Shown here piece by piece: positions 10,468 to 21,769 of a stretch of DNA of 64,000 bases. Position 1 is the stretch's first letter. Each line of letters starts with the position of its first letter. The notes below the pieces were generated by a model, which was not told where the DNA came from, searched no databases, and saw only the letters and a program-made list of their open reading frames with translations. Made by a program: the position numbers and the translations under genes. The DNA comes from Hyposmocoma kahamanoa. Lineage: Eukaryota; Arthropoda; Insecta; Lepidoptera; Cosmopterigidae. The DNA lies in NCBI RefSeq assembly GCF_003589595.1, contig NW_020653715.1, positions 1,179,747 through 1,243,746 on the forward strand, read 5' to 3'.

Positions 10468-10745
10468 TGCTACCTAGTGGTGTATCTGGTGGTAAACGAC
10501 ACCCTCAGTCAGAGCTTTAAATCGCAAATATTTGCGGGGCACTGGCACTGCACCCATCACCGTGAGGCAATGTTGACAAGTCCCATTTACCCTTCAAAAC
10601 CGGAACACAATCAATGTACGCTACACATTGACGTATCTTGTTCCGTTGCACTAGAGGCGATTTTCGAACAAACATGTGTAGTCTGATGTGCCGTTGTCCG
10701 TACATTAATTACTACTTGGCGGCAGATATGGGTAAGGTCTGTACG
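10468..10745 (-). repeat. Family A repeat split by an insertion
   Basis: The minus strand has the A 5' part at 10708-10745 (CCTTACCCATATCTGCCGCC) and the body at 10478-10615 (TTCCGGTTTTGAAGGGTAAA through the AGAGTTTAAA-type block). The intervening 10616-10705 does not belong to A and matches part of 55125-55155. Confidence 0.8.
10616..10705. repeat. Family R insertion inside an A copy
   Basis: GCTACACATTGACG and TGTTCCGTTGCACTAGAGG recur at 55134-55154 (TACACATTAACGG, TGTTCCGTTGCACTGGAGG). Only this short piece is shared, so the nature of the element is unknown. Confidence 0.5.
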
Positions 10746-10749
10746 AGAA

Positions 10750-13700
10750 GCTCTTCTACTACTAATGTTGGAAAGACACGAATCAAATATCGTAGTAACA
10801 ATTTTATGTCATTTGGTAGGTTACTATGTACACGAATGTCCGTAGAGTAAATTAAAATAAAATTGAATTCATTTACTAATAAGTAACACTACTGAAGTGT
10901 CCTTAACTTGAGAAATAATAAAAATCGATAAGTAATCAAGGGCGTTTAGGAGTTACCCACGATCCTATATGTGACACAAAGTTTATAATGAATTGACATA
11001 TTCAGCGCACGTGTTACTATTCCAGCTACTTTGAACTACCGTCGTCATACGCCACACATCACAATCAACCTTTAAACGATACCGATAAAGTTGAATGTCG
11101 AGTAAACATGTTCATTGTTATTATAACATGCTCTTATTGGAAACAGGAGACGTATTTGTGTAGAATTAGAAATGGAATTTTATGATTAATGCCATTTGTG
11201 ATAGTTTAATTAGGAATGTACCTATTTTCCGTTTGTTCTTTTTTCACTCGATTCGAAAATAACGGGAAAATCTTGCAAACGTAATGTTGTCACAAAACCG
11301 TGAAGACATTAACATATCAAGTGAGGCCTCAGAAATAAACAAAGATTCTTGTGGTAGCAGAATATTTTTCTCGGTACAAAGTGGAACAACAGATGTGTCG
11401 CATTAACGTGATTTTAAAGCAGAATAACGAGTCTGACATGAAGATTAAGAAGTGTTAACAGTTTAGTTAGTATTTTTGTATAACCCTTGAGATCCAAAGT
11501 AATCGGTTGATACCACAGACAAGATATATGTCTGTGGTTGATACGTATCAATCCGTAACGTCAATGATTATAGACACCAAAACGGAAAATGGCGTTGCGT
11601 ACTCGTGCAGATTCTCTCCTATCGTAACACCCGTTTGGCGAAAGTGTTAAGTAAAATATCCTTTATAAAAAAAATAACATAAACGCCTTTTTGAATTGTA
11701 CTTCAGATTCTGACAAGCGAGTCATTTTACCCATTGTGATGCAACGAAACCCTGAGTAGGTTCATTCGTACATCGCAATTCATTGATGGACCTCGTAACG
11801 AAGCCAAGTTGTCTTCTAGTCCTATATGGTATATATGTAGAGCCGATTGCAAAACGGCCAGATGTCATGATCCTTATTCCATGCAGTATGGTCGGGCAGA
11901 ACTGTGGGATGCTATATGCCTCGACACAGCGCCATTGTTCCAGTTTCCAACCGTCAGCAAGGGTGCTAACGCCTTGATTGACTTGGTAAAGATATAAAAA
12001 TAAAAAAGATCAATCATCTCCGTCGATTTGAATATGATATTTCCATAACACGATTTCTAAAAAAATTGACTGATTGAGACAAGCTACGGCTGGCAGCTAA
12101 CTCGTAACATTATCATTCAAATAGGGAACACATCTAGCACATTGGCGCCCATATAAGGTCTCAATTTCCTTCATGTGTTGTAGCCCCAATCTTAATATTT
12201 AGGACTTAAACGTATGTAAGCCCCTTATGTCTTTGCAAATAATTTAAAATCGTACATTTCACATTCTTTTGCTAAACAAACAGTCTTGAAGATAATTATT
12301 AGTGTCTTAGTGACACACTCTCGGCAATTCTGCGTAATAATATTAAATGACTCTGATTTTGTTTGATCAGTAACGTGGTTTGCGTTTTCTGAAATGTTAC
12401 GTGGAACGTGTTGTCAAGTGCGTCCTCGACCAGAGCCTTCACATACAAATAAATTCAATTAGTAGGAAGATCAGCAACTGTAAAAATAGCAGACCGATTG
12501 TCTGATTTGATTTTGATATTTCAGACCTCGCTCCATTTATTAATTTTAATCTGTACTGGCATAGATCTTCAATTTAGGAAACTAAAAGTACCAAACATAT
12601 AAATCGGAAGCAATTAAGACACCTGCTTTATAATGTACACATATCAATGTGTCAGCCATCTTCATTTGACTCAAAGCACACTTTGACTAACCGGGTGAGT
12701 AAAATACACAGTGATATCACAACACGCACGGCCAACCTGGTAGATACACTTCATACCACTGTCGAAGCTGTTATCAACATTTCAACGCTCTTAATAACAT
12801 AAACTATGACAGAAAACAGTTTACCTAATAACCTGACGTCAGTTGTAAAACCTAAAATTTACTTCACAGAAACAACAGTTCGAAAATAAGACTCAGTCTT
12901 TGAAGATAAATAATTTATCACCCCACTAAAACCTGCATAAGAAAGAAATGTTGATAAACATCGAACATTAAATATGTAACTGTTGAAGACCGTAAAACAT
13001 GGAAGCCAGACGTAGCACATACAAATATCACTTCGTTGGAAATATAAGTTTTATTAGTTTGGCTCAGTCGCATGTAAGTACCGACTGTTCATTTAAAAAT
13101 GAAATTCTACGGGCAATTTGCATGGGAACGCATTCGTTTGATCTGGTATCTCAGCTCGTCGCCGGCGTTCGACTCCGGTGATCGCTCTGATTTTTAGTAA
13201 CGCATCACATGAATTGACAAACGACACATGAGTTCTTTACGAACCGCATCGCGCATTCGATTTTATCTGCTTTCCGTGCTCTAATGTCCGTCTTGCGGAC
13301 GACCGCTAATAGAATCAACAGGTGTCCCGCAGGGTGGTCTCTCGGACCGCCATTCTTTTTATTTACATTTTCACGAATTTATCGCTAACGGTGACGTCTC
13401 CAGGCGCACGTTTGATTCATGTGCTCGCGCTTGCGTTGGCTTTTTAATACCGATTTACAATAAAAGTAGAATGTTTCACCGGCGATTGATGTGAGTTATG
13501 ATTAATGTAGCGTCTTTGATGTTCTACGCTATGAATCTATCAAGTTCGCTTCTGAATATCGACGCGGGGCGTGTATAAATAAACCGGGACGAATGCGACG
13601 AGCGGCGTCTGCGTTTTAGTTAATTATGAGGTTATTAAAGATACATCGCTGTCACTGCCTCGCGTCCGATCGAATCGAGAATGTGGCTAATGTGGTACAC

Positions 13701-14770
13701 AAACTTTCCGGTCATTATTGACGTTGCATCAGGCAGTCACGCGCGCCGTTGTCACGGTACAAACGTATTATATTATTTCTTTTTTTGACCGAAGCCAAAA
13801 TTAGACTAATCAGCATCGAGTACAAAGAGGGAGATCGCTTTCATCATCGACACGATGATGTTTACGTCGAATCTTCTGAGAAACGGGGCCCAGCATTCAA
13901 TACTTGGAAATAAATATGTGAGTTTGACATTTGCTTTCATGTGATGCCTCGCGTGTTGGGAGCGTAATTACGGGCAGAGCCGGCTGCAATTTTGGCGCCT
14001 TATTTCCTCGACTTAGAGTTGGTTATGTCGTTTTGTGGTCTAGTAGGTTTTTTGTTATTAAATTATCGTGCGTGCCGATTTCCGACAAGATGATAGGTTG
14101 CGTTTGATGAGGCATCTGATTGCCTCTCTTGTCGACATTCGGATTTGGTGCTTTCTCTTTGATTGACGGAGTTTAGAAATCAGTGCGTTTGATGGCAAGC
14201 AGAGGTCATTGCGCGGTGTCAATAATTTCAAACACATTATTGCTATTAATTTCAAAACACCTTTTCAAAATAGTCCCCATCACATTGTTTTCATCACAGT
14301 CCTTATGTCTTTTGCCGAAATCGATGCCAAGGCGCTGTCAATTATATCTATCTTATGTTAAATTATGTCGGTACAATAACGGCCCCTATATACTTATGCC
14401 AAATGTTTTATCGTAATATAAATTTTCACCGAACGAGTCCTGCATCTTGTCGCATTTGTCTTTCAATAAGTATCGTCAATAAATGTCAATACGGACGGGT
14501 ATATAATCCTACTGCGATCATTAGTTTGTGTTCAGAGATAAGTCAACGTCGTATAGACGTTAATGCTTCGTAGTGAGGGGAGTATCTTGCATACCACGAA
14601 AGTCTGGTAGAATTTACGACTAAAAATATATGATATAATACTTAAGAGGACCTAGAGTGCTAAGCCCATTTGAAACAATAACTAGTGTAACAATATTGCA
14701 TAAAATGTTGCAAGCAGAAAGACTTCCGCGCAGAGATTGACAATGTCATCCAGAAAGTTTTAGTATTAGC
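10750..14770. promoter_or_regulatory. Longest repeat-poor intron block; possible regulatory DNA
   Basis: Four kilobases without a recognised transposon, which is unusual in this window. Between about 13000 and 14100 the sequence is more GC- and CpG-rich than its neighbours. A TATA-like TATAAATAA (13574-13582) follows GGGGCGTG. A short hairpin, ACCACAGACA/TGTCTGTGGT, occupies 11512-11538. Open frames at 11783-11997 are unassigned and not longer than chance allows. Loss of repeats can mark selected cis-regulatory DNA; that reading is inference. Confidence 0.3.
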
Positions 14771-14771
14771 T

Positions 14772-14932
14772 CCTTGTGAAAGAGTTCGTCCAGGGAGGTA
14801 CATTAATGTGCATTATTGCGTTCCGGTTTTGAAGAGTAAGGATGCTGGTGAAACTTTATGTGTCAGGGCGACGGATGCACTGGCAGTGCCCCACAAATCT
14901 TTGCAATTTCAACCTCTAAGTGCTGAGGCGCA
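14772..14932 (+). repeat. Family A repeat, internally deleted
   Basis: It begins CCTTGTGAAAGAGTTCGTCC, then jumps over the CTGCCGCCAAG block to TTGCGTTCCGGTTTTGAAGA, and ends near AATTTCAACCTCTAAGTGC. The A-tail is missing. Confidence 0.8.
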
Positions 14933-15359
14933 TGTACTGTCACCTAATCATCATGAAATTAGCGGGTGGAGGTCCAAATCTCGGCCTATCCCAGGGAAAG
15001 GCGTGATGGTATGTATATATCCACATATCTATTTACAAATTTTGTTGTTGCTTACTGTACAGCGTTTGAAAATAGTAATGGATGATATAAACTTAATATG
15101 TACCTTAAATCTGAAGGGGATTATAAATATTTAAAAATCACATTGTAGTGAAAAAAAATTGACAGAATAGAAATGACGATTGATATTTTATAAATAACAT
15201 TCGATTGTTACAGAAAAAGGCAGTTGTAGAAAGTGCAGAAGTTTAAACTTGAAACCCAGTACAAGCCAGCATCTTTCATTATAATATTAAAAAAAAATAT
15301 GAGCAAAGTCAAAGAATCATTATTCCATATGTAAAATAAATTTGTACTTCATAACTTTA

Positions 15360-15520
15360 TTTTTTAAGCTACTGCTTGTGCACTGTGCTGACTTCACTGA
15401 GAAGAACGAGCAAGAAACTCTAGGGATTACTATTTTCAAATAAATTTAAATGTTATGGAATATAATTTGAATCAAATTTATGTGGATTCTGTACCCATGT
15501 CGTCATGGGCAATTATTTAC
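15360..15520 (+). repeat. Family T repeat
   Basis: It aligns with the reverse complement of 51995-52145 over about 150 bp: CTGACTTC.CTGAGAAGAA, AACTCTAGGGATT, AAATAAA.TTAAATG.TATGG and CATGTCGTC in the same order. The kind of element is unknown. No coding motif is convincing. Confidence 0.7.
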
Positions 15521-15524
15521 ACAC

Positions 15525-17370
15525 TATATAGCCTTTAGTAATAAAGTTTGGATTATTACGCTAAATATTTATGAAACTGTGTCTGAAGTTAATAACGATG
15601 TAATACGGGAACAAGATTGAAACATACTAATAAGCAACTTATAACATAAACGAATATGAACGCGCGTGCGCCTCCCTACCATACCAAACAAGACAAACGC
15701 GCGCGCCGAAAATAACAAAATTAAAATAAATCGAACGACAGACAACCGTCATAAACTAATTTCAAGTGATTCCTTTTGCTAACAAAAATACACTTTCATG
15801 TGACATAAAATTTAAATTTATCACAGCGCCATCTATGAGATGAAACGGTTTTTATTACTCAAAAAGACAGTTTATGATTTAAAACTGGTGTTATTGCGAG
15901 AGTTCGGCTTCTGTACTGGATTTTTATGTATTGTTTATGGCACAGGTATGTTTGATGTATTCGGTCCTTATGTTATTGTTACGGTACACCGTTTAGGCAT
16001 GAGTGTCGTTCTGAATTTTTTTATCGAATTTGGTCCGTTAAGTTAGCAATGTATTCAAAAGCTGAAGGAATAAAGTAATCATTAAAGAAAATATCGTCTT
16101 GAATAAAAACTCAATTAGCAAATAGCTGATGCAAAAAATTATTTGACAGAAAAATATATATAAAACCAATTTCAAAACCAGAAGAAATGTTTCAACAAGA
16201 AACTTTGATGAAAATTCCAACCAATTCTCAGAAGGATAGAAACTAGAAAATGGACTAATCAAAAAAGTTTAAAATCGTTTATCGAATGCCATCAAAAAGA
16301 AATAAGTAAGAAATAACAGTCACCCTTTTGGCGAGTTAATTAAAATTCGAGTAAAAAAACGGAACTTTCCCTCCAATGTGGTTAGAAGTTGAATTGTCCC
16401 TTTGAATTCCTTTGGTAAATTTCTCGCATTGAGATTGGGGTTACGGGAAATTCCTTTCGGGATTTTTTAACTTACTGACGTAATTAGTTTTCTGGTCAAT
16501 CCACGTAGCTTGAAGAGCTGACCACCGATGACGAAGCACCTCTACTGAAGTCCACGAACTGGCAGAACGCGGACAAAGACGCCTATATCGATGCTGTTCT
16601 CAATTCATCAATTAACCCTTTTGTTAAAGTTTCTATCGACAATTTTCACATTTTTTTGGCTTCACTTCTGTTGTTCACGTAAACATACTTCTTAATGTCA
16701 CTTGTTTTCGTAAAAGGAGTGGAAAATTTTTTTAGAAATTTTCAATATTGTTCAAACTTTGTTTTCTAAACAACTTTATTTCAAAGAGAGTTGGCGATAG
16801 CACATAATATTGTTCTGTTTTGTTGTGAATAATTCACGTTTTCAAATTATTTTTTCTAACATTTTTGATATTGAATACGCAATCACGTGCTGTGTTAGCG
16901 TGCGACGTATACAGGGTTGTCACTAGATTACTAACACCATAAAGAACAACTTTTGTTTCATGAAATTCACCAAGATTAAACTTTGAACTTCTTTGTACTA
17001 TCTGACACTTTTTGTATCTGTACTTAGTAGTAAGGTTGTTAGTAAGTGATAGTACAGTCCTGGGAGGTTCTTAGTATTTTGAAAATATATATATAGTAGT
17101 TCTGTACAACTACAACAATAAATAAGGACTGAAGACCGAAAGCTGCTGTCACTAACATTTGTTCAACTTGAAAGCATCTTTATCATTACTGGTGCTGGGC
17201 ATGGATTTACTCAGAGGCTGGTAGTTATTGCGGGTTCGATCGTACTGTTTACCACTTAAGCAAGAAAGAGACCATTGGACTCAGTAGTGCAGACTTTCCG
17301 GTGGGCTTGCAAGTTATATAAAACAAAGGCATTATCAATATTTCGATACCTCTCACGTAAGTTTTAGCAG
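15525..17370. other. Intron, mostly nothing recognised
   Basis: Contains a CpG-rich strip at 15660-15705 (GCGCGTGCGCCTCC, ACGCGCGCGCCG), a 5' fragment of family E near 15822-15840 (GCGCCATCTATGAGA), and otherwise AT-rich unique sequence. Confidence 0.45.
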
Positions 17371-17373
17371 CAG

Positions 17374-17552
17374 TAGAGGTGCTGGTGAAATTACAGGCAC
17401 ATGGGACTTGTCAACTTATGTCTCAGGGTGACGGGCGCAGTGCGGTAGTGCTCCTCAGATCTTTGCAATTTAAAGCTCTGCAACTGTTATGGACAGGCTT
17501 ACCATTAGGCGCACGACTCGTTCGTCCCGTTATTTGATATTATATAAAAAAA
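17374..17552 (+). repeat. Family A repeat, 5'-truncated
   Basis: It starts at GGTGCTGGTGAAATTACAGG and runs to the A-tail (GCGCACGACTCGTTCGTCCC, then TTATATAAAAAAA). It lacks about 110 bp of 5' sequence and has an internal deletion after AAAGCTCTG. Confidence 0.88.
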
Positions 17553-17689
17553 GTTATGGTAAGTCGAAGTACCATTTTTGGTTTTTGACTTAAACATATC
17601 ATTTTTTAGGCATATCTATAATAATGATAAAAAAGTATTTAATCATAATATTTAACCGATAATATAAAGCATGGTACTTTCACTTATAC

Positions 17690-17743
17690 AACAACTTACG
17701 TGGTAGGTATCGATTTCCTAGGTTTTCGCGATAGTTACATATA
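17690..17743 (-). repeat. Family H fragment
   Basis: The minus strand has CTATATGTAACTATCGCGAAAA and TAGGAAATCGAT, matching the end of the H copies at 30820-30860 and 31300-31340. It abuts the 29-bp hairpin directly. Confidence 0.55.
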
Positions 17744-17805
17744 GGAAGTGAACAATTTTTTCGGTACTAATAACACTATTAGTACCGAAAAAATTGTTCA
17801 CTTCC
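17744..17805. repeat. Perfect 29-bp inverted repeat (hairpin)
   Basis: Arm 1 is 17744-17772 and arm 2 is 17777-17805, perfectly complementary over 29 bp with a 4-base ACAC loop. The arm begins GGAAGTGAACAATTTTTTCG. Perfect arms imply recent origin or an active correction process. No second copy was found here. Confidence 0.95.
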
Positions 17806-17894
17806 AAAAATACACATTTTTTTTGAACAAATTAACGTTTCGGGCTCTCCACATGGCCTATTATCACGGCTGGCTGACTATTTTATACTTAAGG

Positions 17895-18053
17895 TCGTAT
17901 TCTAGAACTCTAATCAATGCTCAAGTCAGGATTGCACTGGAAACACAAGCACTGGAACTACGACCCTAATGGCAGGGACTTGAGTATGATTTCGAGTGCT
18001 TTAAACCATACTCAAATCCTGACTTGAGCATTGAGTAGAATTCTAGAATACGA
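17895..18053. mobile_element. Foldback element (family I) with about 38-bp TIRs
   Basis: The left arm (17895-17932: TCGTATTCTAGAA, then CAATGCTCAAGTCAGGATT) is complementary to the right arm (18016-18053) with about three mismatches. A second, inner inverted pair (ACTTGAGTATG/CATACTCAAAT) lies near the right arm. No clear target duplication is visible. The size and structure fit a MITE or foldback transposon. Confidence 0.85.
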
Positions 18054-18104
18054 GTCTTAGAAACATAGATTTAAATCATCTAAGTTGTGGGTTATTAGTG
18101 TGTC

Positions 18105-18205
18105 AGTGGTACGATTTTGCAGGTTTGGTATTTTGCTAGAAGTTAAGATTGGTGGCTTATCAGTGGCTAGCCATCGAGGTACTATTCAACTGGCGTTGCA
18201 ATTTT
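18105..18205 (+). repeat. Family O repeat
   Basis: It shares GTTTGGTATTTTGCTAGAAG, TTAAGA-TGGTGGCTT and TCAGTGGC-AGCCA with 62365-62470, in the same orientation. Element type unknown. Confidence 0.7.
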
Positions 18206-18361
18206 GTTGTAGTCTACTAATTGTTTGATGTTAAAAAATATACATTTAAGTTGAATATACATTTGAGGTAAACGAGATAAAAACTAAGATATGCATAGCA
18301 ATTTCCTTGGTAGTTTTCGTAGGGCCACATCGATTAGTGACTGAACTGTTTCTTTTGTTTT

Positions 18362-18630
18362 TTATGACATCAAGTGACGGAAAGAACAAGTCGTGCGCCT
18401 GATAGTAAACTACACGCCTGTCCTTAACAGGTACAGTGCCACTCAGAGCTTTAAATTGCAAAGTTCTGAGGGGTATTACCGCTGCTCCCGTCACCCTGAG
18501 GCATAAGTTGACAAGACGCAGGTGCCTATAATTTACCAGCACCCTTGCCCTTCAAAACCGGAACACACTAATGCTGATATTACTGCTAGGCGGCAGAAAT
18601 AGGTAAGGTGGCAGAAATAGGCAAGGTAAT
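18362..18630 (-). repeat. Family A repeat, nearly complete, with small tandem duplication
   Basis: All main A blocks are present on the minus strand from the CTTACCTATTTCTGCC block to GTTCTTTCCGTCACTTGATG. The segment GGTGGCAGAAATAGG-AAGG is duplicated in tandem at 18588-18630. It faces the forward A copy at 17374-17552 across two foldbacks. Confidence 0.9.
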
Positions 18631-18639
18631 AAATGATTT

Positions 18640-19570
18640 CATGCCATCATTGCCATCCTAGTGACACTTTTTTGAGACTCAACTGCCGTTGCAACTAGAT
18701 TTTAACAGAATACCAAATATATCTATAATCGCAACATGGCCTCAATGGATTTTAATAGAATTAAAATTATCAATGATTACATGAAAATTTGTGGAATTCG
18801 GGCTCTGTTTAACAGACTACAGTCTGTAAAATAATTATTCCGCGTTCACTAAGAACCTTTTCAAGCGAAAAACATGCACCCTATTATTGTACTGAAAACC
18901 GAATTCATTTTGCTCCCAAGCTTTTCCTACCAATTCGGAAATTGAATGCACTAATGACTGTACTTGAATAGGAGCATTGAGTCTTTGAAAGTATATTCGC
19001 GTTTTTTTGATGCCGAGTGCACTTGAAATGGGTTGATTCGTTTTTTGTTTTCTTTTAATGTTCTTTGTGAGATAGTTTCTTTTATGTATCTACTGTTTTT
19101 GGCTTGTTTACTTTAGCAAAGTAGTACTGGATTTTCAATATACACGTAGCCACTTTATTTTCTAACAACTTGTTTTACCATATAGACTGTAGGTTCTTTT
19201 GGTTTGTATTACTGGGCATGGGTTTTCATCAAGCGTCGTTTGTTGTAGTTCAAAATTTGGTAACTTACATTTCCTTTTCACTTCCAACTAAACGTATGCC
19301 AGCATCGGAATAACCACAGACCATGGTCTCTGGATTGCCCCTGAAAGACAGTCGTGACTTTACATATTTATCTTTAAGTCCGTAGCGGATATGACCGTCT
19401 TCTAGACTGAATATGAACAAATGACGATGGGCATTCAGGATGGCGTGGGTCGCGCGTTGCTCTCATAGATTGAACAATCTCGACGATGATCGATCATTGC
19501 AAACTTCTTGCCTTTCGTAGCGGCCATATTGTTGCACGAATACTATGAATGAGTTACACACATTGTAGTT
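18640..19570. other. Intron, nothing recognised
   Basis: No exon or repeat family of this window found. Confidence 0.45.
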
Positions 19571-19571
19571 A

Positions 19572-19660
19572 AAAATGCAGTAGCCAATTGGCTTTATTAC
19601 TGCATTTCACGTGATATTAAAGCTATTTGATTGGCTCGTTTGAAGTTTCTACTGCATTTT
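19572..19660. mobile_element. Small foldback (89 bp) with 12-bp perfect ends
   Basis: It begins AAAATGCAGTAG (19572-19583) and ends CTACTGCATTTT (19649-19660), perfect complements. A weaker inner match (GCCAATTGGC / GATTGGC) extends the fold. Probably a tiny MITE. Confidence 0.6.
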
Positions 19661-19756
19661 AATTCAAACCATAGTAACGAATAGAGCAAGGATGGCGTCA
19701 TGGTCTATAACCTAAATTGAATTTATCGCCACATCATCGTCGAGTTAAATAATCGG

Positions 19757-21765
19757 TATCGATAATATTGATTGATCGATTGGAGGCCTCTATCGTTAAC
19801 ACTGTTACGGCACCAATTGAGCTTTATTGTTTTGTTGTTAAGCTCTTATTGTATAGGCAATAGGTATGTGTATTCTAGACGTTTCCGTTTTACATACGAA
19901 TGTAATAAATAAAGAAAATGAAGTGTACTATAAATGAGCATAATATAGAGAGAAAAAAAGTTTTACAATTTTTACATAAATGACCAGTAACTTTTCTAGT
20001 TAAAGATACCCCGAGCATCATGAACTGATCTCGATTTATTATACGATTAATTAGCACAAGGTTGCCGAATTTCGCACCATTATTCCTACCTGACGTGTGA
20101 AATGTAAACATCTAAATAATGTCCTCAGTTTTTTCCTATTCAACAAATATACTATCTAGTCGTAACAGAATATTCATTGCATTCGGATGCATCAGGAAGG
20201 TCGACTGCATTGAATACATTGCACCGGACGCGATCAAATCAATGCTCGCGCTGAGTCCTACAAGGGGTAACCCTGCGACCTAATTTGTGACGCAAACACG
20301 CGACGACTTCATTTTGTCACTCTTACGCATCTATTTCCTTCTCCCCATATCTCTTACATAGCACTTGACAACTAGATGATTATTCCATTTAATCGTAATT
20401 CAGATTCCAGAATAAAACGATGATAGATACTTTAGCAAATGCTTTTCTAAGGCCCAAAATATTTAAATTGCACTTCAAATTCCCTGTAAAGGTAACCAAA
20501 AGGTACAGATGTTCATGAAAAATTTTACTCCGTTTTTTCCAATTCTCTTTCCCAAAAACCATTACTAACTCTGATTACATCGTATTCGGGTAAACGTTTC
20601 TTAATAAATAGTAATCTGAACCGATTAAATCGATATCAGTCTAACTATAACTGCGAGTCGAGGTCACTCGGTTAACTCGCACGGAATTAAAGATAAAGGA
20701 TGCAGTTACAGTATACAATATCTAACGGAGTATGTCTTGTTTAACATAATGAATAATTTAAAAAAAATATTTAAATAGTCATGTAGTTGTTGCCGACAAT
20801 TTTATCGATAGATTGTAAACGTACGTAAAATATTGCCAAAAATAATAACACAACACACTCATAGCCCCGCACTACGTAAACCCTGTATCGCGGGCGCTAT
20901 GGACACAAACATAGACAACCACAAATTACATCCAAACTTACGAGAGAAATAAATGTAGCCCATATAAATATTTCTTCCGGCCCGTGAATCGAACCTGGGA
21001 CCTCTGCATGGCAGTCCGGCATGGTAACTGTTCGGCCACAGAGGCAGTAAAAAGTGTCTGGAATTGTGAATGTTACTACGTTCTAATGACTACTACTTAC
21101 ATTATTGCATTCTTTATTCTTAATTTGACAGTTGGTCTTTATAATATATCACCTATAAGTATTTTGTATTCACATGCTGCTAAACTTAGTGTACATATGT
21201 GTGAATTTTCAAAAATTAACAATTCAAATGACCCCATGCCCAGCAGTTAAACGAATAATTGGCCAATCACGAATGAAACGAGTTCAAATGAGAGGTATTC
21301 AGCTATTTTTTTCATAAGCGTAACCAGTCGATAATCGATATAATATATCGACTACAATACAAACTAGCTTCTTGCAAGCGGGCAACACTTTTATGCAATG
21401 AACTGTCATTTTAGGGATCTCATCTTTAAAAAAGAGAGACTATAATGTTTGTTATTTGTGAAAACTGTTTTAATATTCATAATTGCAAGACTTACGGACA
21501 ATCTTTACCATGGCAGGAACCGTATCCAGCAATTGTCATAAAGAAGACCTTGTATGGATGTTGTATTAGAAGTTGTTTAACTATGCATCGCTATGCTACG
21601 TCCTAGTATGCAGTAGTTAGTGCGCCCGCGCAAGTCATCTCGTATCGAATGTAACGGACGATCAATAAATCAATTACGCGCGGGGGCATCGCTGAATTGG
21701 ATTTGACAGTTGGCTAGATCTAGTGCGGATCGATTGTGTATCGATAGTGCTGATGGTTTATCGAT
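19757..21765. promoter_or_regulatory. Two-kilobase stretch enriched in ATCGAT/TATCGATA
   Basis: ATCGAT occurs at 19758, 19775, 20629, 20804, 21334, 21729, 21740 and 21760, eight times in 2 kb. Three are full TATCGATA (19757-19764, 20803-20810, 21739-21746). Base composition predicts fewer than one. All lie outside the family D SINE inside the stretch. They fit DREF-like or CUX-like binding sites. Function inferred only. Confidence 0.35.
20845..21052 (-). mobile_element. Family D tRNA-derived SINE, nearly complete
   Basis: The minus strand has a box A match TGGCCGAACAG and a degenerate box B in AGGTTCGATTCACGG about 35 bp on, then AATATTTATATGGGCTACAT and TTTGTGGTTGTCTATG, with the 3' part near 20850. 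It resembles 40450-40612 and 2215-2325. No clean target duplication seen. Confidence 0.8.
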
Positions 21766-21769
21766 TTTC

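Noticed and set aside
13573..13640. TATA-like box with downstream GC-rich sequence as a promoter
   Set aside because: TATAAATA-type strings are common at this composition and no initiator or transcript evidence is visible.
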